From positions 1 to 64,000 of the forward strand of contig CANJIU010000034.1 in the NCBI GenBank assembly GCA_947474365.1: 64,000 nucleotides of DNA, written 5' to 3'. A program made the translations under genes and the position numbers. This document shows, in pieces, positions 8,601 through 15,225 of this stretch. The notes beneath the pieces were generated by a model. The model had not been told where the DNA came from, searched no databases, and saw nothing but the letters and a program-made list of their open reading frames with translations. How positions within the stretch are numbered: the stretch's first letter is position 1; each line of letters starts with the position of its first letter. This DNA comes from Opitutia bacterium (GTDB taxonomy: Bacteria > Verrucomicrobiota > Verrucomicrobiia > Opitutales > Opitutaceae).

Positions 8601-9474
8601 GGGGCAGGGGCTCCACGCGAAGATTCTGGGCGTGGCGATGCGCGAACTCGGCGTGCCGGCGGAGACGATCCGGATGATGCCGACGAGCACGGACAAGGTG
8701 CCGAACACGAGTGCGACGGCGGCGTCGAGCGGCGCGGATCTCAACGGCATGGCCGTGGCCGCGGCGTGTGTGACTCTGCGCGAGCGGCTGGCAGGGGTGG
8801 CGGCGGGGCTTCTGGGTGCGGCCGCAGAGCAGCTGGAATTCGTCCGGGGTGAAGTGCGCGTCAGGGACTCAGGCGCGAGCGTGCCGTTCGCGAAAGTGTG
8901 CGCGAAGGCTTACACCGAACGCGTGAGCCTGGCAGCGACGGGTTTCTACCGGACGCCTGGCATCCGTTGGGATTGGGCCAAGAGCGCGGGCCGGCCGTTT
9001 CATTATTTCGCATGTGGGGCCGCGGTGGCGGAGGTCGAGGTCGATGGCGACACCGGCATGAGCCGGGTGCGGCGGGTGGACATCGTGCACGACGTGGGCG
9101 ATTCGCTGAATCCCGGCATCGACCGCGGGCAGATCGAGGGCGGCTTCGTGCAGGGCATGGGCTGGCTCACGAGTGAGGAATTGAAGTGGGATGCGCAGGG
9201 GCGGCTGCTCACCCACAGTGCGAGCACGTATCGGATTCCCGCGATCGGCGACGCCCCGGTAGAGTTTAACGTGACGCTGCTGAAGAATGCGACGCAGCCC
9301 GGGACGATTCACGGGAGCAAGGCGGTGGGCGAACCGCCGTTGATGCTGGCGATCGCCGTGCGCGAGGCGATCCGCGACGCGGTGGGGAGTTTTGGTGCGC
9401 CGAGCGGGCAGGTGCCGATGGCGTCACCGGCCACGGGCGAGGCGGTGTGGACCGCAATTCACGGGCGCGCCTGA
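5662..9474 (+). CDS. xdh: Xanthine dehydrogenase, single-chain (FeS-FAD-Mo fusion)
   Basis: A 1270-residue molybdenum hydroxylase that oxidises hypoxanthine/xanthine to urate. Domains in order are a [2Fe-2S] ferredoxin domain (C54, C56, C61, C64, with C85), a second [2Fe-2S] helical domain (C128, C131, C163, C165), an FAD-binding region (~205-490), and the molybdopterin part (~510-1265). The Mo part contains GGQEHFYLET, GGGFGGKET, FRGFGGPQGM and GSKAVGEPPLMLA, which hold the active-site Gln, Arg/Phe and catalytic Glu known from bovine XDH. Bacterial enzymes are usually split into XdhA and XdhB; here both are one chain as in eukaryotes, joined by an Ala/Pro-rich linker at ~490-505. No xdhC maturation gene is adjacent. 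ATG 5671 is an alternative start. Confidence 0.93.
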   Translation: MCSMLHTTAAAQGAAPTDSFEFTLNGQLVRVDGVAATTTLLDWLRGTARTGSKCGCAEGDCGACTVAMVERNAAGQTTYRAINSCIALLPMFAGREVVTVEGLAPADGKDAPLHPVQAAMVEHYGSQCGYCTPGFVVSMFEAYYRPEVKQPCQINDQLCGNLCRCTGYRPIRDAMTAALAHRAGADPAGDAFARRLTQPVEAPGHFSYAGGGERFFRPTLLGELFVLKHRFPEAKLVAGATEIGVELNKKHKRFPVLISTEAVEELTGLTETASEWRIGAAVTLTAIEEALAGEYPSLAKMFRVFAARQIRNRATLGGNLVTASPIGDTAPVLLTLDAAVVLASTLGERTVPLAEFFTGYRQTQLRPDEVLKEIVLPRGGPAAGMTRRVDFEKVSHRVELDISIVAAAFRVDVDASGIVREARLAYGGVAERTKRARATEAALIGRKLDDAGVVAMLRGEFTPIDDVRSGAAYRRGLIISLWEKFVSGEAGIAPAAPASDAAGEPWVVEDATRALRHESAVGHVTGAARYVDDTAQRRPMLEIWPVMAPHARAKILRRDAKKARSAPGVAAVLLAEDIPGENNTGPVRHDEPLLATDEVFFHGQIVALVVGETLAECRAAAALVEVDYEPLPAIVGLAAALARGSYHTEPHTLIRGDCASALAAAPCLLTGEFSFGGQEHFYLETHAAWAEAGEDGTVTVHSSTQHPSEVQAIVAEVLHVARHKVVVQVPRMGGGFGGKETQGNAWAAFVALASLKTGGRPVRVQLDRDVDIALTGKRHPFQATFSVGHDRDGRLLAARVELVSDGGWSLDLSQAILDRALFHLDNAYYLPAVQFTGQVAKTNVASNTAFRGFGGPQGMLVIEEIVDRVARACGLAPEVVRERNLYRGTGETNRTHYHEDIGDNRIPAIWAQAMREAKFAERRAAITKWNRNHARAKRGLAITPVKFGISFTLTHYNQAGAYVVIYADGSVQVNHGGTEMGQGLHAKILGVAMRELGVPAETIRMMPTSTDKVPNTSATAASSGADLNGMAVAAACVTLRERLAGVAAGLLGAAAEQLEFVRGEVRVRDSGASVPFAKVCAKAYTERVSLAATGFYRTPGIRWDWAKSAGRPFHYFACGAAVAEVEVDGDTGMSRVRRVDIVHDVGDSLNPGIDRGQIEGGFVQGMGWLTSEELKWDAQGRLLTHSASTYRIPAIGDAPVEFNVTLLKNATQPGTIHGSKAVGEPPLMLAIAVREAIRDAVGSFGAPSGQVPMASPATGEAVWTAIHGRA

Positions 9475-9490
9475 ACGAGCGGTGCGCGGC

Positions 9491-10054
9491 TCACGCCGGC
9501 CGATGGGCAATCAGTCCGAGCGCATCAAGCGTAAGATAGAAAAGCCCGATGTGGTTTGCCTGGGAAAATTCGCCGCGGTGGATGAGAGCGAGGACCGCGG
9601 GGACGGAGAACCACGCCGCCTCGATTGCCTCGCTCGCGTCGAGTTGTGGCGCCTCCGCGATTGTGACGTCCTCCGCGAGATAGGCATGAACGCGGTTGGT
9701 CTGGCGGGCGGGGTTGGGGAAGGCCGAGGCGATGTGGCGCCAGTGCGGGGCGGTGGCGCCGGTCTCCTCGCGGAGTTCGCGTTGCGCGGCGGCGAGGAGA
9801 TCCTCGCCGGGGTTGGCCATGCCACCGGGGAGTTCCCAGGTGAAGGCATCGCCCGGGTAGCGATACTGCCGGATCAGGAGGACGTGGCGTTCGTGGTTGA
9901 GCGCGACGGTGTGCACCCACTCGTGTTCCTCGAGGACGTAGAACGGATCGAGGATCTTCCCCGGCGCGATTTCGACGCGGTCGGCACGGAGGCGGGCCCA
10001 GCGATCGCGGATGACGTCGCGGGTGGAAAGTTTGGTCCAGCGGATGGGTTTCAC
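9491..10054 (-). CDS. NUDIX hydrolase (ADP-ribose pyrophosphatase-like)
   Basis: A 187-residue cytosolic NUDIX protein. The complete Nudix box is present: G-M-A-N-P-G-E, seven residues, then REL-x-EE-TGA (RELREETGA). It follows LIRQYRYPGDAFTWELPGG, the pattern of the ADP-ribose/NDP-sugar pyrophosphatase group. Start chosen is GTG 10054 (VKPIRWTKLSTRDVIRDRW); a frame open further upstream overlaps proA and looks non-coding. The gene follows proA on the minus strand with 28 bp between, so co-transcription is likely. It converges on xdh with only 16 bp between stops. Substrate is inferred from the family only. Confidence 0.88.
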   Translation of the reverse strand: MKPIRWTKLSTRDVIRDRWARLRADRVEIAPGKILDPFYVLEEHEWVHTVALNHERHVLLIRQYRYPGDAFTWELPGGMANPGEDLLAAAQRELREETGATAPHWRHIASAFPNPARQTNRVHAYLAEDVTIAEAPQLDASEAIEAAWFSVPAVLALIHRGEFSQANHIGLFYLTLDALGLIAHRPA

Positions 10055-10082
10055 GGGGCGTGACGGCGAACGAGTGCGACCG

Positions 10083-11357
10083 TCAACCCCGTATCTGTCC
10101 CGTGCCCTCGATGATGAACTTGTAGCTGCACAATTCCGGCAAACCCATTGGGCCGCGCGCGTGAAGGCGGTCGGTGCTGATGCCGATCTCGGCGCCGTAG
10201 CCGAACTCGAAGCCATCGGTGAAGCGCGTACTGGCGTTCCAGTACACGGTGGCGCTGTCGACCCCGGCGAGGAAACGCCGGGCGGCGGTCTCGTCGGCGG
10301 TCACGATGGCGTCGCTGTGATTCGAGCTGTCGCGGTTGATGGTCGCGACGGCGGTGTCGAGCGAGTCGACGACGCGCACGGCGATGATGTAATCGAGAAA
10401 CTCGGCGGTGTAGTCCTCCGCTGTCGCGGGCGACGTCGCGACATTCGCCCGGGCGAGGATCTCGGCGCTGGCGGCGTCGCAACGGAGTTGGACGTTCTTG
10501 GCGACGAGGGCGCGAGCCACCGAGGGGAGAAAGGTTTCGGCGACGTCGCGATGCACGAGCAATTGCTCGGCGGCGTTGCACGCGCTGGGGCGTTGGACCT
10601 TGGCGTTGAGGGTGATCGCCTCGGCCATCGCGAGGTCCGCGGCGGTGTCGACGTAGACGAAGCACACGCCCTTGAAGTGTTTGATGACGGGAATGGTGGA
10701 GTTCTCCGCGACGTAGCGGATGAGACTTTCGCCGCCGCGCGGGATGATGCAGTGCACCAACGTGTCGAGCTTCAGCAGCGTGGTGAGCGCGGCGCGGTCC
10801 GTGGTCGGCACCAATTGCACGGCGTCGGCGGGCAGCTCGGCGGCGACGAGGGCCTGCGAGATGAGCGCGGCGAGGGCGGTGTTGGTGTGGAAGCATTCCT
10901 TGCCGCCGCGGAGGATCGAGGCGTTGCCGCTCTTGAGACAGAGGATGGCGCAGTCGACGGTGACGTTGGGCCGCGATTCGTAGATGATGCCCACGACGCC
11001 GATCGGCACGCGGACCTTGCGGATGCGAAGGCCGTTGGGGCGGGTGGTGTTTTCGAGGACCGTGCCGACGGGATCGGGCAGGGCGATGACTTCGCGCACG
11101 GAGTCGGCGAGATGCCTGAGTCGCGCCTCGTTCAACGTGAGCCGGTCGCGTGAGGCCGGCGACAGTGCAGCCGCCTCGGGAGAATCGAGATCCTGTTGAT
11201 TCGCCGCCAGCAGGGCCGCGTGGGAGGAGTCGATGAGTTCGGCGAGCTTGGCCAGGGCGGCGTCTTTCTTCGCCGACGGCTCATTCGCCAGCACAAGCGA
11301 CGCGGCGCGGGCGCGTTGGGCGAGGGACGTGACGAGTTGGACGAGTTCGGCGGACAT
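10083..11357 (-). CDS. proA: Gamma-glutamyl phosphate reductase (proline synthesis)
   Basis: About 424 residues from the ATG at 11357 (MSAELVQLVTSLAQRARAAS). The enzyme reduces gamma-glutamyl phosphate to glutamate semialdehyde with NADPH, step two of proline synthesis. Aldehyde-dehydrogenase-fold motifs are clear: VPIGVVGIIYESRPNVT near the cofactor site, and QRPSACNAAEQLLVH containing the catalytic cysteine. The end (GPMGLPELCSYKFIIEGTGQIRG) is typical. Length matches the family (~417). The frame upstream of the ATG stays open and continues without a stop into a CPBP protease, so ProA may be made as the C-terminal part of a 747-residue fusion. No clear ribosome-binding site precedes the internal ATG. 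proB is not in the window. Confidence 0.93.
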   Translation of the reverse strand: MSAELVQLVTSLAQRARAASLVLANEPSAKKDAALAKLAELIDSSHAALLAANQQDLDSPEAAALSPASRDRLTLNEARLRHLADSVREVIALPDPVGTVLENTTRPNGLRIRKVRVPIGVVGIIYESRPNVTVDCAILCLKSGNASILRGGKECFHTNTALAALISQALVAAELPADAVQLVPTTDRAALTTLLKLDTLVHCIIPRGGESLIRYVAENSTIPVIKHFKGVCFVYVDTAADLAMAEAITLNAKVQRPSACNAAEQLLVHRDVAETFLPSVARALVAKNVQLRCDAASAEILARANVATSPATAEDYTAEFLDYIIAVRVVDSLDTAVATINRDSSNHSDAIVTADETAARRFLAGVDSATVYWNASTRFTDGFEFGYGAEIGISTDRLHARGPMGLPELCSYKFIIEGTGQIRG

Positions 11358-12326
11358 GGACGGATCAGTTTTGGTGGTGGTGGCCGTCTGACAATCGCCA
11401 ATTCCGTCCGTTTTTCCAGCGAGCAGCGGCGGTTCCAGCAGCGGCGGCTCGGGCAGGGCGGGCACAGTCCATGGCGCCCGGGCGGGGGCCCAGCGGTGGA
11501 TCACCCAGAGTCCGCCGACGACGAGAGCGAGTCCGGTCGCATCGAACCACCACGGGTGAAACAAGGCCGCTTCGGCATCCGGCACGCGATTGAAGTTGTC
11601 GACCTCGAAGGGCAGGTTGCCGGGCAGGTAGGTGGCGGCGTTGTTGATTGCGTGACCCAGCATGCAGAGGCCGAGCGAGCGGGTGCGCACATAGACCCAG
11701 CCCAACACGAGGCCGAGGCCGAGTGCGACCGGCACCTGGGCGGGGTTCAGGTGCATCAGCGCGAAGAGGACTGCGGACGCGACGATGGCGACCCATGGAC
11801 GCCATCGCCCGAGCAGGCCGCGGAGGATGACGCCGCGGAAGATGACCTCCTCGGTCAGCGGAGCGATGACGACGGCGAGGACTGGCCCCAGCCAACCGGC
11901 CTCCACGAGGCGGTCGAGTCCCGGTGACAAGTCCCAGTTGTCGAGTGCGGCGTCGGAGAGAATCGCGCGGAGCAAATTGTCGATTTCGGAGAGAAAGATG
12001 GTGTTGCCGGCGATGATCGGAACGAACGCAGCGGCGAGCAGAGCGGGCGTGAATCGAACGTGGCCGAGGTTCGGGCAGGATTCGCGGGAGCGTCGCAGCA
12101 CGAATCCCGTGACGACCGAGAACGAGAGCAGCTTTGCAACGATGGTGAGGCCGGCCTCGATGCTGGGGTTGTCACCGGCCCAATGGTAGAGCCCGAGGAG
12201 GATGCCCACCGCGTAGGCACGGTCCACCAGCCAGCCGGCGACCGCCTCGGCGGCGACGACGCCGAGCATCACGGCGAAGGCGGTGAACAGGGAGAAACGA
12301 GGCGACGCGTGGATGGGCTGCGACAC
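11358..12326 (-). CDS. CPBP-family intramembrane protease, in frame with proA
   Basis: From GTG 12326 the frame encodes a polytopic membrane protein with the three CPBP (CAAX protease and bacteriocin-processing, ABI) motifs. These are EEVIFRG with Glu159-Glu160 and Arg164, then FALMH, then HAINNAA. The family comprises glutamate intramembrane proteases related to Rce1; substrates of most bacterial members are unknown. After the last hydrophobic helix the chain continues through a Pro/Leu-rich linker (PEPPLLEPPLLAG) and a Thr-rich stretch straight into ProA with no stop codon. Either this is a real protease-ProA fusion, or the protease's stop was lost through an indel and the two proteins should be separate. 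Confidence 0.82.
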
Positions 12327-12526
12327 GGGGCGAGAGTGGCGCAGGTTTGGCGCGGGGCGTCAGGCGAAAAGTTTTTGTGCAACGGAGCTGCGCTCCGAGT
12401 TTACCTGAGGGGTTTCGAAGATCGCGACGGTGCAGCGCAAACCGTCGACAGTAGGCTGACTGTGTACTCGAATTCGCGAAACTTCGCGGACGGCTGGAAT
12501 TCTCCAGTTCGCCCGTCCGAACGGCG

Positions 12527-12934
12527 TCACGCCGTCTTGGGCGGTGCGTCGAGCAGCACGGCCTTGGTTCGACCGCCGAAATCCACGGTTTCGATCCGGA
12601 TCACTTGAAGATTCTTACCCTGGCTCGCGAGCAGTGTGCGGAGCGCGTCGAGGTCGTCGTGATCCTCCTGCACCGCCTGGCCGAACCGGTGGTAGATGAC
12701 GCGGTACGACGTCTCCAATCCTTCGAGACGACGAAGGGGATCACGCGCGGCGGCGGTGCGGAGAGCGCCAGGTTTGCGCCGGTTGCGCGGATCGGACGGC
12801 AGCGGCGGGCGGGTAAACGGGTAGGGTTCGCCGAGCACGGCGGCGGCAGCCTGCTCCAATTCATGGATGCGCACGAACAGCTCCTCGCGTTGGAGGAGGA
12901 GGCCGTTGATTTGGATCTGTTGATCGCTGCGCAT
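12527..12934 (-). CDS. Small coiled-coil protein, paralogue A
   Basis: A 135-residue soluble protein of unknown function. ATG 12934 is preferred over the TTG one codon upstream. An N-terminal amphipathic helix (QINGLLLQREELFVRIHELEQA) leads to GEPYPFTRPPLP. The C-terminal half is a second charged helical region (AVQEDHDDLDALRTLLASQG) and a short beta-like end. The first ~45 residues match the neighbouring 114-residue protein: I-x(3)-L/I-x-x-Q/E-R-x(5)-RI-x-x-LE, then GEP, YPF and PPLP. The two genes look like an old tandem duplication. It lies downstream of that gene, the LRV protein and FtsK on the same strand, across a palindromic element. Confidence 0.65.
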   Translation of the reverse strand: MRSDQQIQINGLLLQREELFVRIHELEQAAAAVLGEPYPFTRPPLPSDPRNRRKPGALRTAAARDPLRRLEGLETSYRVIYHRFGQAVQEDHDDLDALRTLLASQGKNLQVIRIETVDFGGRTKAVLLDAPPKTA

Positions 12935-12972
12935 CAAGGACGCTGGCCGGGTGATGGGGGCTCAAAAGATGA

Positions 12973-13110
12973 GCCCACGAAACACACGAAATTCACGAAA
13001 GACGGAAAAAAGCCGGCGAGGCGCACGGAACACGTGGCGGCGACGGAAATGGCGGGGCAAGCGGTTGGCTGCCTGGATTTCATTTCGTGTCGTTGGTGTG
13101 TTTCGTGGGC
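12973..13110. repeat. Palindromic intergenic element with 15-bp terminal inverted repeats
   Basis: The left end GCCCACGAAACACAC (12973-12987) is the exact reverse complement of the right end at 13096-13110, and the similarity continues inward imperfectly (CACGAAATTCACGAAA against CACGAAATGAAA). The element is ~138 bp and fills the gap between the two small paralogous genes. Short palindromes rich in CACGAAA are, from general experience, recurrent dispersed repeats in this phylum. No transposase is encoded, so it could be a MITE-like element or a REP-type repeat. It could also fold as a long hairpin in the minus-strand transcript. Confidence 0.7.
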
Positions 13111-13126
13111 CCCCAGAGTGGCGGAC

Positions 13127-13471
13127 TCAGGCTTGGGCCGGTGTCTCGTCTGCGTCGCTTGCGTCCGGAGCTCCGTCGGCAGCCGGGCGGGTGGCGGGCT
13201 TCTTGGCGGCAGGGGCGCCGCGGTTGACGATCTCGGCCTTGGGATCGAATCCGGCCACCGGCAAGGGCGGCTGCGGGAACGGATAAACGCCGGGTTCGCC
13301 GACGACGGTTTCGATCTGCGTTTCAAGCGCGGCGATTCGCTCGTAGGCGGCCTGGCGCTCGATGATGAGCTGGTCGATCTTGACGCGGGCCTCAAGAGCC
13401 TGGCGGATCGTACCGGCATCGGCGCCGAGGACGATTTCGCGGAACGTGAGCGGGGTGGGTTTTTTGGCCAT
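13127..13471 (-). CDS. Small coiled-coil protein, paralogue B
   Basis: A 114-residue protein of unknown function from ATG 13471. Residues ~15-55 form an amphipathic helix (KIDQLIIERQAAYERIAALE) followed by GEPGVYPFPQPPLP, the same helix-GEP-YPF-PPLP arrangement as the paralogue at 12527-12934. The remainder is an Ala/Pro/Asp-rich, probably disordered tail (APAAKKPATRPAADG). The start lies 6 bp after the stop of the leucine-rich-variant repeat gene, so these two are almost certainly co-transcribed. No signal peptide or membrane segment is visible. Confidence 0.7.
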   Translation of the reverse strand: MAKKPTPLTFREIVLGADAGTIRQALEARVKIDQLIIERQAAYERIAALETQIETVVGEPGVYPFPQPPLPVAGFDPKAEIVNRGAPAAKKPATRPAADGAPDASDADETPAQA

Positions 13472-13477
13472 GGTGGA

Positions 13478-15016
13478 TTATTGCCAGAAGAGGCGTTTGA
13501 GTTGGTTGAAAAGTTTTTGCGTCGGCTCAGCCGGGACTGGGCGAAGACGGGGTGCGGTGGGAGTCGGAGTCGGGAGTGGCGCCGGCTTGGCGGCGGGGCG
13601 AGTTGGGGTGGGTGACGGTTTGACGGCCGCGGCGGCGCGGGCGGCGAGTTCGCGAGCGGTCTGGATCTCTGCGGCGGCGGCGCTCACCTCGGGGAAGGAA
13701 TCCGCGAGTGCGGTCGCGACGAGGTCGTCTGGTGCCACGGGGTGACGGACGGCAGCGACCCGGACGGCCGGTGCGGGGTCACGGGAGAAGTCGTACAGAT
13801 CCGCCCGGCGCCATCCGGCGAAACCAGCCACCCCGAGCGCGCGGATGCTCGGCAATGGATCGGCGGAAAGGCGACGGGCCAGCGCGGAATCGCCGATCGT
13901 GGCGGGGCGCCGCTGGATGGCCCAATGGCGGAGAAAATCGGGACTGTGCTCGAGGAGGAATGGGATGAGTTCGTCGTAGAGCGAGTCGCGGTAGGCGAGC
14001 GCCGTCAGTACGGCGGGGTTGCGCGTCGCGGCGAGGGCCTGCACGAGGTCGGAAGAAACGGCAGGGTTGGTCGCGAGCGCGACGCATACATTTTCCTCGG
14101 CGAGCGCGACAAAGTAGTCGGCGATGTCGGGGTCGAGCGACGGATTGGCGGCGAGCGCGAGACGCACGGCGGGGACTTCATCCTGGGCGAGCAGACGCTG
14201 CAACGGAGACGGAAGCCGGTCGCGCGCGGCGCACCAGCTGCGTTCGTCGGGTTCGCCGTGGGTGATGAGGTGAAGGAGTTCGACGGAATCGATGGCGCCG
14301 TCGGCGCGGGCGGCGCGGCGGACGTCGGCGGAGGGGGAAAGCAGCAGCAGCCGGCGCACTGCGTCGGGAAGATTTTTCCGCGCGCAAAGGGCGAGTTGAG
14401 CGTCCTCGTCGTCGCTCGCGGCCCAGCCGAGCATCATTTCATCGGTGGCGGCGGCGGCGGCGATTGTGTGAGTGCGAACAACGGTGCTGGCATCGGCCGC
14501 CAGGACGAGGGCGACCTGCGCGGGTAGGGCCGGCTGCGCGGCAAGACGGAGGCGGACGCCGGGATTGGCGTCAGTTACGAGAGTCGCGTGATGCGGGAGG
14601 CGCAGCGCGGGGTTGGTGGCCACCGAGCGACGAACGCTGACGTTGGTGTCTTGGGCGAGGGCGAGCAGTTCGCGGGCGGCGAGCTGCGGGTGGGTGGCGA
14701 CATGCATGCGCACCTCGGGATTCTCGTGGGCGGCAAATTCGCTCAGCAGGTGGGGCGGGGTGCGGGGATTGGTGGCAAGGAGCGGGAAGACCTCCGGGTC
14801 CTGCGCGGTGCGCGCGAGCGTTTCGAGAAGATGACTGGGCGAGAGCGGGTAGGCGGCGACGAATTGCTGGGCGGTCGTGGTGTCGGCGCGGTCGGCGAGC
14901 TCCTGCAGGAGGCGTGACGGCACGGGGGGCTTGCGCAGGGCGATGGCGGTGCGGCGCACGCCGTCGCGACGGATGCGTTCGAGGATGAGATCGGAAGTGA
15001 GGGCTTCGGCGGACAA
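13478..15016 (-). CDS. Leucine-rich-variant (LRV) / HEAT-like repeat protein
   Basis: A 512-residue soluble alpha-solenoid. About 16 degenerate ~24-residue repeats of the type N-P-x-[VL]-R-x-x-[VL]-A-x-[NH]-P-x-[LT] are visible (PEVRMHVATHPQL, VSVRRSVATNPAL, PGVRLRLAAQPAL, PAVRLALAANPSL). This matches LRV repeats, which are protein-protein interaction scaffolds. A Pro/Ala/Thr-rich linker (~455-495) and a short basic C-terminus (KLFNQLKRLFWQ) follow. The start is TTG 15016, since no ATG is available before the repeats begin. It is first in a probable operon with the 114-residue protein. Function unknown; the FtsK gene lies upstream across a palindromic element. Confidence 0.82.
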   Translation of the reverse strand: MSAEALTSDLILERIRRDGVRRTAIALRKPPVPSRLLQELADRADTTTAQQFVAAYPLSPSHLLETLARTAQDPEVFPLLATNPRTPPHLLSEFAAHENPEVRMHVATHPQLAARELLALAQDTNVSVRRSVATNPALRLPHHATLVTDANPGVRLRLAAQPALPAQVALVLAADASTVVRTHTIAAAAATDEMMLGWAASDDEDAQLALCARKNLPDAVRRLLLLSPSADVRRAARADGAIDSVELLHLITHGEPDERSWCAARDRLPSPLQRLLAQDEVPAVRLALAANPSLDPDIADYFVALAEENVCVALATNPAVSSDLVQALAATRNPAVLTALAYRDSLYDELIPFLLEHSPDFLRHWAIQRRPATIGDSALARRLSADPLPSIRALGVAGFAGWRRADLYDFSRDPAPAVRVAAVRHPVAPDDLVATALADSFPEVSAAAAEIQTARELAARAAAAVKPSPTPTRPAAKPAPLPTPTPTAPRLRPVPAEPTQKLFNQLKRLFWQ

Positions 15017-15080
15017 GGAGGCGGAAAAGCTGAGAGCTGAGAGTTGAGAGCGGAGAGTTCGGGCGGCGAAGTACGGAGGT

Positions 15081-15206
15081 GGGAACGCTAATCTGCGCTA
15101 ATTTTTCGGAGACGTGGGAGCGAGTGGGAGTGTGCGTGCTTCGCCTTATCGGCGAAGCGCGGGAGTTGGTTTAGATTGGCGGAGATTAGCGATGATGAGC
15201 GTTCCC
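15081..15206. repeat. Second palindromic intergenic element (GGGAACGCT ends)
   Basis: GGGAACGCT at 15081-15089 is exactly repeated in reverse complement at 15198-15206. Just inside, AATCTGCGCTAA on the left mirrors TTGGCGGAGATT on the right with a few mismatches. The ~126-bp unit lies between the FtsK gene and the LRV gene, both minus strand, and encodes nothing. It differs in sequence from the element at 12973-13110, so at least two families of short palindromes are present here. It may be a MITE-like insertion or a hairpin in the transcript. Confidence 0.6.
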
Positions 15207-15225
15207 GACGGTTTGAAGGTTGTTT

